Of a stretch of DNA of 33,446 bases, positions 16,334 through 24,304 are shown in pieces. Position 1 is the stretch's first letter. Each line of letters opens with the position of its first letter. Position numbers and translations under genes: made by a program. Source of the stretch: Gemmataceae bacterium (GTDB lineage: Bacteria > Planctomycetota > Planctomycetia > Gemmatales > Gemmataceae); contig PLDW01000183.1 in assembly GCA_003136315.1 (NCBI GenBank), positions 36,791-70,236 of the forward strand, given 5' to 3'. The notes under the pieces were generated by a model. The model made no database searches, was not told the DNA's origin, and was given only the letters and a program-made list of their open reading frames with translations.

Positions 16334-16689
16334 TGCAGCCCTCCCCTCTGGTTCCCACTCTGGTTGTCTAACCCGATCCTCCAGCCAGCGGATCGGTGAA
16401 AGTCGAGAATCCGCTCAGATTCCCCAATTTTAGCCGTTCACAGGCCGAAGTGACACAAGTGTAGCAACTTCGAAGCTAGGGTTGTGCCTTGCAACCGCCG
16501 AAGAATTGCCTGTTCTCGACACCTAGCCTTTGGTCGGATGGGGAAGACGCCGCAAGCGAACCGAAACCGAAAGGAAACGCGGTCGATCAGACCGACGCGA
16601 GCGAATGATCTGTACCTATGGGGAGAAAAAGTGTCAGGAACCTTTTCTCGGTTCCTTTCACTTCCCGGTTCCGCTGCATGTTTCATCGG
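16334..16689. other. Intergenic stretch without recognisable gene
   Basis: Upstream of the PL11 gene. I see no conserved protein, RNA or repeat before the peroxidase remnant starts at about 16690. Confidence 0.5.
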
Positions 16690-17042
16690 GATGATGTGTT
16701 GATACTCGGCGATGTTGAGTTTGTGGGGCTTTTGGAAGGCTGCTCGTCGGTCCACGTGGGGTTTTCCTGCATAGTCACCCCCCGATTTGTTTGAATGCTG
16801 AGCCAATTTTCGTCGACTCTCTTCGGCGTTTGCAGGGATTTCGGCTATTCCCTCGGCAGGCAAGTTTTCACAAGCCTGAAGCGCCAGCGAAGGAGAGCTT
16901 TCTCTTCGCTGGCGCTTCAGGCTTGTGTCCAGACTTCATCTCTTATTCCATTGCGGCTCTGCCGCGCTGTGCAGTTCACTCGCGATGTCATTGTGGTTGC
17001 GGATGAGCAGGGTTGTCAGGGCGGTCAGCTCGGTGTTTTCGT
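16690..17042 (-). pseudogene. Split remnant of the peroxidase-family gene
   Basis: 16690-16770 matches 21403-21484 of the intact peroxidase-type gene (both keep GGCGATGTTGAG and TGGGGTTTTCCTG), and 16967-17042 matches 21481-21561 (TTGTGGTTGCGGA; GGTGTTTTCG). Together they cover one continuous block of that gene, encoding NPTWTDQQLFEEARKLNIAEYQ and the preceding LTTLFVRNHNA, with many substitutions and indels. A 196-base insertion with a palindromic repeat separates the pieces. The remnant ends at the stop codon of the TPR-sulfotransferase. Confidence 0.7.
16870..16926. repeat. Perfect 23-bp inverted repeat element
   Basis: Arms 16870-16892 and 16904-16926 are exact reverse complements, beginning ACAAGCCTGAAGCGCCAGCG, with an 11-base loop. 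It resembles the dispersed palindromic units containing AAGCGCCAGCGA that I recall from planctomycete genomes. It sits inside the peroxidase remnant. Confidence 0.85.
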
Positions 17043-19061
17043 TTATTCCCCACCCGAGCCCGGCTCACCCTTGCGCATCGCTTCGAGCAACGGTTGCAGA
17101 TGGGCCTCGTAGCGTTTCCACCGGCCGACCGAGCTGCGGTACATCGGCTGCCGCACCTGTAGGACGCTGGACGTGTGTACCACCCGCTGGGTGTCGTGGA
17201 AACGCAGGCAGCGCTCGTCCCACTCCAGCCCGCAGAAGGCGAGCAGCCGCCGGCTGACTACTTCCGGGTCGGCCGTCAATTCCTCGTAGTGCAGGTCCAG
17301 GAGGGGCAAAGGTAAGACCTTCACCCAGTGGGCCATCAGCCGCTCGTACTCCCGGTAAAAGTGTCCCAGGTGCCTCAAATCCAGCGTGAACAGATGGGGG
17401 TGCGCAAAGTTCTGGAAATAGCACGACAGACAAACATCGACCGGGTCGCGCCGGCAGTGGATGACCCGTGCCCCGGGAAACAGCGTGGCGATGAGACCGA
17501 GCTGGAAAAAATTCATGGGCATCTTATCGACGACCCGGGTTGCCGTGCCTCCCAGTTGTCGCAGTTTTTGGAGGTATTCATTCGCCACAGCGCGCGCGGT
17601 CGCCGCATCTAGCCGCGCCAGGCATTCCGGATAGTCGTCCTCAGTTGCCCCGGACACTTGTGCGTCTCCAGGCGTCCCGAGGCGCCGGGGCAAGGTACGT
17701 GTCAGATCCCCAAGGTCATTCAGCTCTCCGGCGCCGTGAACCCGGGGATGGCTGGCCAGGATTTGCTCGGTCAGGGTGGTGCCGGATCGCATCATGCCGA
17801 CGATAAAGACCGGCACCTCACTGTCCACGCCAAAGCCGCGCACGCTCGCCCCGCCCGCTGAAGTCTTGGAGACTTCGCCAGTCTGCGTCAGCCGCTCGAA
17901 GTAGGCCGGCGTGAAGGCGGCGATCAGGCGGGTGACGTAGTGACTGTGCTTGGCAGGGTCGTATGCCGCGCCGGCCTGCCGGAAGGCTTCCTTGCGCATG
18001 TCCTTGGCGAGGCGCGCGTAAGCAAAGGCTTCGTCGGCGGCCCCGGACTTGTCGAGGTAGTGCGCCAGGGCATGGTGCAGCCCCAGGCGGGAATCGAATG
18101 AAAGGTCCGGACGCGCTGCCAGTGCCTGGACGTCCCGAACCTCGGCAGCGCTGAGCTGATGGCGGCCGACGGCGGCCAGGTTGATCAGGTGGCTCAGCGC
18201 CAGCGGGTCGTTGGGCTCATAGCGCAAAATTTCCCGATAGGCAGCGGCCGCCTCGTCCAGTCGGCCCTGGATCTCCAGGGCGTAACCCAGGGAGGTGCGC
18301 GCTGCGACGTAGCCGGGGTCCAGTCGAACCGCTTCCTGGAAGCAGCGCCTGGCTTCCTCGTCACGGTTCAGGCCCTCCAGAATCACGCCGGCCTGCATGA
18401 GCCGGTTGCTGAGCTTGATTGGTCGATGGCTCTCCTCGCCACGATTCAGGCGGATCGCTTCGCGCAGGTACACTTGTGCCCGGGCTTGCTCGCCCAGTGC
18501 AAGCAGCACGGCGCCCAGGTCGTTGTGGGCCCGGGCGGAGCCGGGAGCGCGGCGAACCGCGTCCTCCAGCAGAGGCAGGGCCTCGGACAGCCGCTCCTGC
18601 TGGTGGAGGGTGGCGCCCAGGTTGGTCAGGGCATCGATGTACCCGGGGTTTATGCGGAGGGCCGTCCGGAAACACTGCTCGGCCTCCTCGAGCTGCCCCT
18701 GCCGGCGCAAGGCGATCCCCAGGTTGTTGTGGGCGGCCGGCAATCTTGAGTCCAGACGCAGGGCTTCTCGTGCGTGCGCTGTGCCTTCCTCCAGTCGGTC
18801 GAGATCGAGGTACGCGGCGGCCAGGCTGCTGTGGTAAATGGCCTGAGGGCCGGGCGCGGTCAACGCCCGGCTGATCAGGTCGATCGCTTCCTGGTGCCGG
18901 CCTGCCTGGTGGGCAAGAACCCCCAGCAGGTGCAGGGCTTCGGGCTCCCGAGGAGACACCTCAAGGATGCAACGGTACAGAGCTTCGGCTTCCGTGAGGC
19001 GGCCCGCCTGATGATACCCGATGGCCTGGGCCAGGCGCTGCATGACCGTGGCCCTTGACAT
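17043..19061 (-). CDS. TPR-repeat sulfotransferase
   Basis: A 672-residue protein. Residues about 5-310 are tandem 34-residue TPRs (GYHQAGRLTEAEALYRCILEV; NNLGIALRRQGQLEEAEQCF; SLGYALEIQGRLDEAAAAYREI). After a helical linker, the sulfotransferase domain starts near residue 410: VPVFIVGMMRSGTTLTEQIL is the 5'-phosphosulfate loop and ARVIHCRRDPVDVCLSCYFQ the 3'-phosphate loop of PAPS-dependent sulfotransferases. Such enzymes move sulfate from PAPS to hydroxyls of glycans or other acceptors; the TPRs probably bind protein or a complex. TPR-sulfotransferase fusions are frequent in planctomycetes and proteobacteria. The start at 19061 has GGGAG nine bases upstream. Confidence 0.9.
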   Translation of the reverse strand: MSRATVMQRLAQAIGYHQAGRLTEAEALYRCILEVSPREPEALHLLGVLAHQAGRHQEAIDLISRALTAPGPQAIYHSSLAAAYLDLDRLEEGTAHAREALRLDSRLPAAHNNLGIALRRQGQLEEAEQCFRTALRINPGYIDALTNLGATLHQQERLSEALPLLEDAVRRAPGSARAHNDLGAVLLALGEQARAQVYLREAIRLNRGEESHRPIKLSNRLMQAGVILEGLNRDEEARRCFQEAVRLDPGYVAARTSLGYALEIQGRLDEAAAAYREILRYEPNDPLALSHLINLAAVGRHQLSAAEVRDVQALAARPDLSFDSRLGLHHALAHYLDKSGAADEAFAYARLAKDMRKEAFRQAGAAYDPAKHSHYVTRLIAAFTPAYFERLTQTGEVSKTSAGGASVRGFGVDSEVPVFIVGMMRSGTTLTEQILASHPRVHGAGELNDLGDLTRTLPRRLGTPGDAQVSGATEDDYPECLARLDAATARAVANEYLQKLRQLGGTATRVVDKMPMNFFQLGLIATLFPGARVIHCRRDPVDVCLSCYFQNFAHPHLFTLDLRHLGHFYREYERLMAHWVKVLPLPLLDLHYEELTADPEVVSRRLLAFCGLEWDERCLRFHDTQRVVHTSSVLQVRQPMYRSSVGRWKRYEAHLQPLLEAMRKGEPGSGGE

Positions 19062-19078
19062 GGAATAGACTCCCAGTG

Positions 19079-19113
19079 ATTGGGACGACCACTCGTTGCG
19101 TGGTCGTCCCAAT
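19079..19113. repeat. Perfect 14-bp hairpin before the TPR-sulfotransferase gene
   Basis: ATTGGGACGACCAC (19079-19092) and its exact complement (19100-19113) flank a 7-base loop. It starts 18 bases before the ATG and overlaps the region where GGGAG lies, so it could be an operator or hide the ribosome site in the mRNA. Confidence 0.7.
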
Positions 19114-19464
19114 GAGGTCCACGCGATTGATCATGCGGTCGAACGACCCAACTCACCTGCCGCACGCCGGAAAACGAAAAGCACGCTGGAACCGGCAGTC
19201 GGGTATCGCGCCTGGGCTGACGCATCCAATCGGCGTGCCTTGTGTCTGTCAGGGGCTGGACTCAAACAGGTGCTTGCTGACCACCAGGCTGCTCTTCGTG
19301 CTCCCTCATCCGCCGAGCAGCCAAAATGTTGAATGCAACGCGGGTGACCCGTTGAAACTTTCCACTCCACTTCCGGGCAATCGGGCATTCTCAATGCTGG
19401 GAACGCCCGGTGTCAAGACTCCACTGGTCACCCGCCGGAGATGCTCTACCAAGGATGGGGGGCG
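19114..19464. other. Intergenic, nothing recognised
   Basis: 351 bases between the 5' end of the TPR-sulfotransferase and the 3' end of the upstream peroxidase-family gene. No conserved open frame or strong hairpin with a T-run was found. Confidence 0.5.
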
Positions 19465-22443
19465 TCAGTTGAGCAAGTCGTCCGCGTTGTAGCTGGTGTG
19501 ATCCTGGGTATCGGTGTAGAAGAACCAGTCGAGGCCCGTGCCCGCGTACAGGTTGTTGGCGTACTTGGTGTTGTAGGTGATCGACATTTGCGACTGGATG
19601 GTGGCGGCATCCGCGGCGCCAAAGCTGATCCATTCGGTCAGCACCTGGCTCAGCGTAACGCCGGGGGTTAGCGTCACGCTGCCGTCGATCAGGATGTTGC
19701 TGCCGTTCCCGACGTATACGTTGTGCTGGCCGAGCCCAGCCACGATCAGGTTGTCCCCGTTGCCGGCGTTGATGTTGTCGCTGCCGTTGCCCGTCACGAC
19801 CACGTTGTTGCCGTTGCCGGCGTTGATGTTGTCGTTGCCGTTGCCCGTCGTGATCACGTTATTGCCATTGCCGATATTGACGTTATCGTTGCCGCTGCCC
19901 AGCGTCACGGTGGCGGTGCCGTTGCTGTCGTTGATGTTATCGTTGCCGTTGCCCAGCGTGATGGTGCTACTGCCGGCGCCGAGGTTCACGTTGATGTTGC
20001 CGTTGGCACCGCCACCGATGATGGTAGCGGTGCCGTTGCTATCGTTGATGTTGTCGTTACCTGTGCCACTGCCCAGCGTGATGGTACTACTCCCGGCACC
20101 GAGGTTGATGTTGTCGTTGCCGCTGCCCAGCGTGACAGTGGCAGTGCCGTTGCTGTCGTTGATGTTGTCGTTGCCGTTGCCAGCAGTGATAGTACTGCTG
20201 CCGGCACCTAGGTTAATGTTGTCGTTGCCGTTGCCCAGTGTGACGATGCTGCTGGCGCTGGCTGTGACATTGTCGTTTCCGTTGCCCAGCGTGATGGTAC
20301 TGCCCGCGCCAACATTGACGTTGTCGTTGCCATTCCCGGCGTTGACCGAGACGGGGATGGTCAGACTACTGGCCACGTTGATGTTGTCGTTGCCGCTGCC
20401 GCCAAAGAAGACGATGGAGGTGAAGGCTTGGCTGTAGGTGGTCGTGGTGTTGACGCCCCTGAGCGTGGCCACGACTTGTACGCCAGTGCTGCCGGTGTTG
20501 CTGGTCCCGATCGGGTTGATCTGGACATTGTCGTTGGTGCCGCTGCCGCCCACCACGTACAGCGTGTTATTCACGATGGTCTGGGGCTGGTAATAGAAGA
20601 CGTTGGCCTGCAGGTTCGTGACGCCAGTGTTGGTCGTGATGATCTGGGCCAGCGTGGTGCCCTGATTGAGGATCGCCAGGTCCTGGGTGGTGAACAGCTC
20701 GTTGCGGTAGAAGTACTGGTCGCCGTTCTCGAGATTCGAGAACTGCTTGGTGAGGATCGCCGTGAACAATGGACCCATGTCGGAGCCCGGCAGATGGTCC
20801 TCGGCCATGCCGCCCGCGAAGGCATCGATGTCGCCGGCAAAGCCGCCGGCGTCAATGGTCTTGGCGTAGGCTGTTTCGAGTTCTTGCTGGACCTGGACGT
20901 TGCTGGTGATCTGGTCGAAGCCGAAGGTCGCGTCGTCGGTGATGGCTGGCAAGCCGAGGGCGACGCGCACCTGGTTGTAGGTGCCGATGCCGTCGTCGCG
21001 GGCCCGCCAGATGTCGCGGGAGATCAGGTCTTCTCCCCCGCCGCCATTGCCGAACAGCAGGTCGCGGACTGAGGAGACGGCCATGGAATCGTCCGCCTGG
21101 GAGCTGCTGTCGGCGTCCCCCTTGAGAAAGGCCCCGATGTCCGTCCCCGCGAGACCAGTGAAGGGGTCGATCGCGCCACTCGGGTTGACGAGGTTCGCGT
21201 CGAAGAAGTCCACTGCCAGAGGAACATTGCCAACGGAGGTGCCGCTGTTCGCATCGCGCTCCACCGTGTTATTCAGCATGCTGTGACCGAACCGGTACGC
21301 GACTGTGGAGAACTCGGTGGCGATGGAGGCGTTGACGTTGGGGTTGTACCCGGTATACGCCGGGGCGTATGGCCCGAGCAGGGCAGGCAAATACTGGGTG
21401 TAGATGATGTTTTGGTATTCGGCGATGTTGAGCTTGCGGGCCTCCTCGAAGAGCTGCTGGTCGGTCCAGGTGGGGTTTTCCTGCTGCAGCTCAGCCGCGA
21501 TGGCGTTGTGGTTGCGGACGAACAGGGTCGTCAGGGAGGTCAGCTCAGTGTTTTCGTTAGCCCGCACGTCCCCCGCGGCGTAGAGCGAGCTCTCGGGCAG
21601 CGGACCGGAATCCGCCATGTTGAGGGCGTTGATCTGGGCCTGGGTGAAGTACGTGAGGTTGTCGTACGGCAGCATGTTGCCGGGGCTGGTCTTGAGCTGG
21701 CCGCCGGAGAAGGAGCGCAGGGCGTCGGACACCGCCAGGCTGGAGCCGTAGACCTGCGACAGGTCGAGGTAGGAGGTGATGACGTTGGTCTGCTGACGCG
21801 GGTTGCCGGCGCTGCTCCCGGTGGTCGGGTCGTACACGGAGCGGCTGAACGCCAGAGACCCGATCGGATCGCCCGGATTGGTGGTATCGGCGGGGATGGG
21901 GAAACCGTCGTTACCGTCTTTGTTTGCAGCCGGGTCACCGGGAGGAGCGGTTAGCCCGGTCTGGTCCGGAGTGAGGTCCATGTCGTGGTCCATGAACTGC
22001 CCGAAGGAGTATCCGAAGTCGGACAATCCGTTGCTGTCGACGGTATTGATGTCCGTGGCTGGGGATCCGAACAACGTGGGCGATTGGTTGAAGAGGTCGT
22101 TGCTGATGGTGCGGGGGCTGGGCATTGGGAAGCTGGTGACAACGTTGCCGCCGACCCCGGCGGTAGCGCCGCCGTACGGCAGTGAGGGTGTGCTGAACCC
22201 GTTCGCGTATTCCTGGGGAGAGAGCCGCAGCAACTGGATGGCCGCTCCGCCCGGCTGGTCGGCGGGGGCGGCGGCCCAATCCGGGTTGGCGACGTTGTTG
22301 CCAACTTCGTCGATCGGGCTGTAGACACCGACGGCAATGCTGGGCAGAGAGCGGTCTTCCAGCCGCTCCACCTTGAAGCAGCTATGTGGGCGCTGCGCGG
22401 TCGCGTGGCTCTTCGGGCTCGTGAGACGGTTCCTCGTAAACAT
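19465..22443 (-). CDS. Exported animal-type haem-peroxidase-family protein with RTX-like tail
   Basis: A 992-residue protein starting at ATG 22441-22443 (GGGAG 11 bases upstream). The leader has FKVERLEDRSLPSIAVG, the planctomycete exported-protein motif. The core of about 560 residues is of the An_peroxidase (peroxidasin-like) family: FGQFMDHDMDLTPD (distal-His region), SYLDLSQVYGSS, LPYDNL, LTTLFVRNHNAIAAELQ, WTDQQLFEEARKLNIAEYQNIIY, FSTVAYRFGHSML (proximal-His region), RDIWRARDDGIGTYNQVR. Such enzymes oxidise halides or phenols with H2O2. The C-terminal 330 residues are repeats of GNGNDNINxG type, RTX-like but poor in the canonical GGxGxD spacing, then a final globular piece. Likely secreted or cell-surface. 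Confidence 0.85.
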   Translation of the reverse strand: MFTRNRLTSPKSHATAQRPHSCFKVERLEDRSLPSIAVGVYSPIDEVGNNVANPDWAAAPADQPGGAAIQLLRLSPQEYANGFSTPSLPYGGATAGVGGNVVTSFPMPSPRTISNDLFNQSPTLFGSPATDINTVDSNGLSDFGYSFGQFMDHDMDLTPDQTGLTAPPGDPAANKDGNDGFPIPADTTNPGDPIGSLAFSRSVYDPTTGSSAGNPRQQTNVITSYLDLSQVYGSSLAVSDALRSFSGGQLKTSPGNMLPYDNLTYFTQAQINALNMADSGPLPESSLYAAGDVRANENTELTSLTTLFVRNHNAIAAELQQENPTWTDQQLFEEARKLNIAEYQNIIYTQYLPALLGPYAPAYTGYNPNVNASIATEFSTVAYRFGHSMLNNTVERDANSGTSVGNVPLAVDFFDANLVNPSGAIDPFTGLAGTDIGAFLKGDADSSSQADDSMAVSSVRDLLFGNGGGGEDLISRDIWRARDDGIGTYNQVRVALGLPAITDDATFGFDQITSNVQVQQELETAYAKTIDAGGFAGDIDAFAGGMAEDHLPGSDMGPLFTAILTKQFSNLENGDQYFYRNELFTTQDLAILNQGTTLAQIITTNTGVTNLQANVFYYQPQTIVNNTLYVVGGSGTNDNVQINPIGTSNTGSTGVQVVATLRGVNTTTTYSQAFTSIVFFGGSGNDNINVASSLTIPVSVNAGNGNDNVNVGAGSTITLGNGNDNVTASASSIVTLGNGNDNINLGAGSSTITAGNGNDNINDSNGTATVTLGSGNDNINLGAGSSTITLGSGTGNDNINDSNGTATIIGGGANGNINVNLGAGSSTITLGNGNDNINDSNGTATVTLGSGNDNVNIGNGNNVITTGNGNDNINAGNGNNVVVTGNGSDNINAGNGDNLIVAGLGQHNVYVGNGSNILIDGSVTLTPGVTLSQVLTEWISFGAADAATIQSQMSITYNTKYANNLYAGTGLDWFFYTDTQDHTSYNADDLLN
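19742..20400 (-). repeat. Degenerate RTX-like GNGNDN repeat block inside the peroxidase gene
   Basis: About 20 irregular 15-22-codon units built around G-N-G-N-D-N-I-N and A-G-S-S-T-I-T, with near-identical DNA in several (for example the DSNGTATVTLGSGNDN units). Only GGSGNDNINV is a good match to the calcium-binding GGxGxDxUx nonapeptide. The DNA repetition makes length variation by slippage or recombination likely. Confidence 0.8.
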
Positions 22444-22478
22444 GATGATCTGACTCCCTTGGTGTGAAGTGCTGAAAA

Positions 22479-22613
22479 GGGCGATGTGCTCCTGCAAATG
22501 GGCGATGTGCTCCTGCAAATGGGCGATGTGCTCCTGCAAATGGGCGACGTACTCCAACAAAAGGGCGACGTACTCCAACAAATGGGCGACGTACTCCAAC
22601 AAAAGGGCGACGT
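22479..22613. repeat. 21-bp tandem repeat, six full units, upstream of the peroxidase gene
   Basis: Six 21-base units starting GGGCGA. The three nearest the gene carry GATGTGCTCCTGCAAAT; the next three carry GACGTACTCCAACAAA followed by A or T. A partial seventh follows. They lie 36-170 bases before the start codon. Because 21 is a multiple of three, frames are open on both strands; on the minus strand the translation is a heptad string (VAHLLEY, IAHLQEH) in phase with the peroxidase start. Confidence 0.9.
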
Positions 22614-23246
22614 GAAGCCGCACAGTTGGTGGATGCACAGTAAGAAAGAGAAGTCGCGAGTAAGGGGATCGTACACCAGTAGATTTGGACTGCAAGAGAA
22701 AAAATGAGGAAAACCGACAATTCCTAGAAGACCTACGACTCGTGTCTTCAACTTGAACACTGGAGTGCGAGGTTCGCTCATAAGCTAATGAAAACAATCA
22801 ACCCTTAGCCATTTTCACCAGATCGACCTCATCGGATCAAAGGTTCTTGACTGATGGCTCGGCACTCAAGCCGTCCCGTCCAGGGGGGAAATCGAAACCC
22901 CAATTTGCGGAGTGTGGGTATCATCCATCGGCCGTACTGGGAGAATTTCTCTTCCACGTCAACGGTGTCCAGGATACCCTTGGATGTGTTGAAGGTGTTG
23001 TTCAGTTGTCCCTTTCGTATCCTCCAGGGGTTTTCCCTGATAACTGGGCTGGCCGAATCATGTTCGAAGCCATCGGTTTCAGGGTGTATCAGCCCATGAG
23101 TGAAAGCCACCTCGATATCTGTGGGAAAGCCGGCCCTGGGAGTTGCTGGACAATGAATCGCAAAGGAAGACGCACGGTTCGCAAATGGCCTCAGTGTTCG
23201 GTTGACTCATAAATAACTGATTCGCTTGTCTCATCAGGAAATTATT
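22614..23246. other. Intergenic, no gene recognised
   Basis: Between the divergent peroxidase and DUF1559 genes. Open frames on both strands (for example 22829-23110 minus) have no recognisable domains and overlap each other. Promoters for both neighbours must lie here. Confidence 0.45.
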
Positions 23247-24203
23247 ATGAAGAATTCCGTCCCGAAATCTTCTGGCTTCACACTGATCGAGTTACTCGTC
23301 GTGATCGCGATTATCGCGATCCTCATCGGGTTATTGCTGCCCGCGGTTCAAAAGGTCCGGGAGGCTGCTGCCCGGACCACCTGTCAGAATAATCTCAAGC
23401 AGATGGGCCTGGCTTTTCACAACCACCACGACACGCTCGGTGTTTTTCCGAGCGGGGGAGGCTACTGGTATTGGGACCGGACCTGGCTCGGGAGCGTGCC
23501 GGCGGATTACCACTCCCAGAACTGGGGGTGGGGTTACCAGATCCTGCCGTATATCGAGCAACAAAATCTGTGGATCATCCCCCCGGGTGGGCCGGACCCT
23601 GGGCCACCGGGCGACATCACCGTCGCATCCACCCCGGTGAAGATCTACAACTGCCCCTCCCTCCGTGGCCCGACGGTCTTTCCTTACACCCAAGCAGGTT
23701 GGCCAGCTGACGGGAAGAGAGCAGTGGGCGATTATCTCGGGAATGGAGGGACGTGGGGATCGTGGACAGGGTTAACCACAAGCAGCAACAGTCTTGATGG
23801 AGCAATCGTCCCGTCCGTCGTCTATTCCGGTCGGTCCGTGCAGTTTGCGAACATTACCAAGGGAACTTCGACCACACTCCTGATCGGGGAGAAATACCTC
23901 GACAAGACCATCGCCGCAACTCAATCCGACTGCAACGACGACCAGGGTTGGACTGACGGCTGGGACAACGATGTCATCGGCTTCGCCCAGGGTTCCTCGT
24001 CTTCGGGTCCGCCTACCCCCCCTCTGCCAGACGGTTCAGTTGGGACGTGTGGGTTGTACTTCGGCAGCGCCCATCCGGCTGGCATCCAGACAGTCCTCTG
24101 CGATGGTTCCGTACGATTAGTCAGCTATACAGTCAACCCGACTGCTTTCCTGATCTTCTGTCAGGCCCAGAGCGCGGGGGTGCTGGATTGGTCCACGTTC
24201 TGA
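23247..24203 (+). CDS. DUF1559 protein with prepilin-like N-terminus
   Basis: A 318-residue protein. [37 protein letters not shown] is a classic type IV prepilin/pseudopilin start with cleavage between G and [19 protein letters not shown] follows, as in all DUF1559 (SBP_bac_10) proteins. The C-terminus has the H-x9-DG signature ([21 protein letters not shown]). DUF1559 proteins are abundant in planctomycetes, are exported and assembled or anchored like pseudopilins, and have no known activity. ATG 23247 is chosen because AGGAAATTATT precedes it; an in-frame TTG lies upstream. Confidence 0.95.
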   Translation: MKNSVPKSSGFTLIELLVVIAIIAILIGLLLPAVQKVREAAARTTCQNNLKQMGLAFHNHHDTLGVFPSGGGYWYWDRTWLGSVPADYHSQNWGWGYQILPYIEQQNLWIIPPGGPDPGPPGDITVASTPVKIYNCPSLRGPTVFPYTQAGWPADGKRAVGDYLGNGGTWGSWTGLTTSSNSLDGAIVPSVVYSGRSVQFANITKGTSTTLLIGEKYLDKTIAATQSDCNDDQGWTDGWDNDVIGFAQGSSSSGPPTPPLPDGSVGTCGLYFGSAHPAGIQTVLCDGSVRLVSYTVNPTAFLIFCQAQSAGVLDWSTF

Positions 24204-24304
24204 CTTCAAGTTTCTCGCCTGGACAGGTGCCTGTGCCTGTCCGGGCGGTACCCCCTTACCAACCGTGCTTGCAGCATGGCCGGTCGGCGGGGTACGTTAT
24301 CTCT

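Noticed and set aside
15227-16399. 390-aa rightward open frame
   Set aside because: Shadow of the PL11 lyase on the opposite strand.
19577-20437. Rightward 286-aa open frame rich in Leu, Pro and Val
   Set aside because: Antisense shadow of the GNGNDN repeats; its repetitiveness is inherited from them.
22479-22613. CRISPR array
   Set aside because: Units are contiguous with no spacers.
22444-22797. The heptad string as an N-terminal part of the peroxidase protein
   Set aside because: The planctomycete export leader starts at ATG 22443 with a ribosome site, and an export leader should be N-terminal. I keep it as a repeat, but the in-frame phase is reported as a finding.
22829-23110. 93-aa leftward open frame before the DUF1559 gene
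   Set aside because: No ribosome site or domain, and overlapping frames on both strands are equally open.
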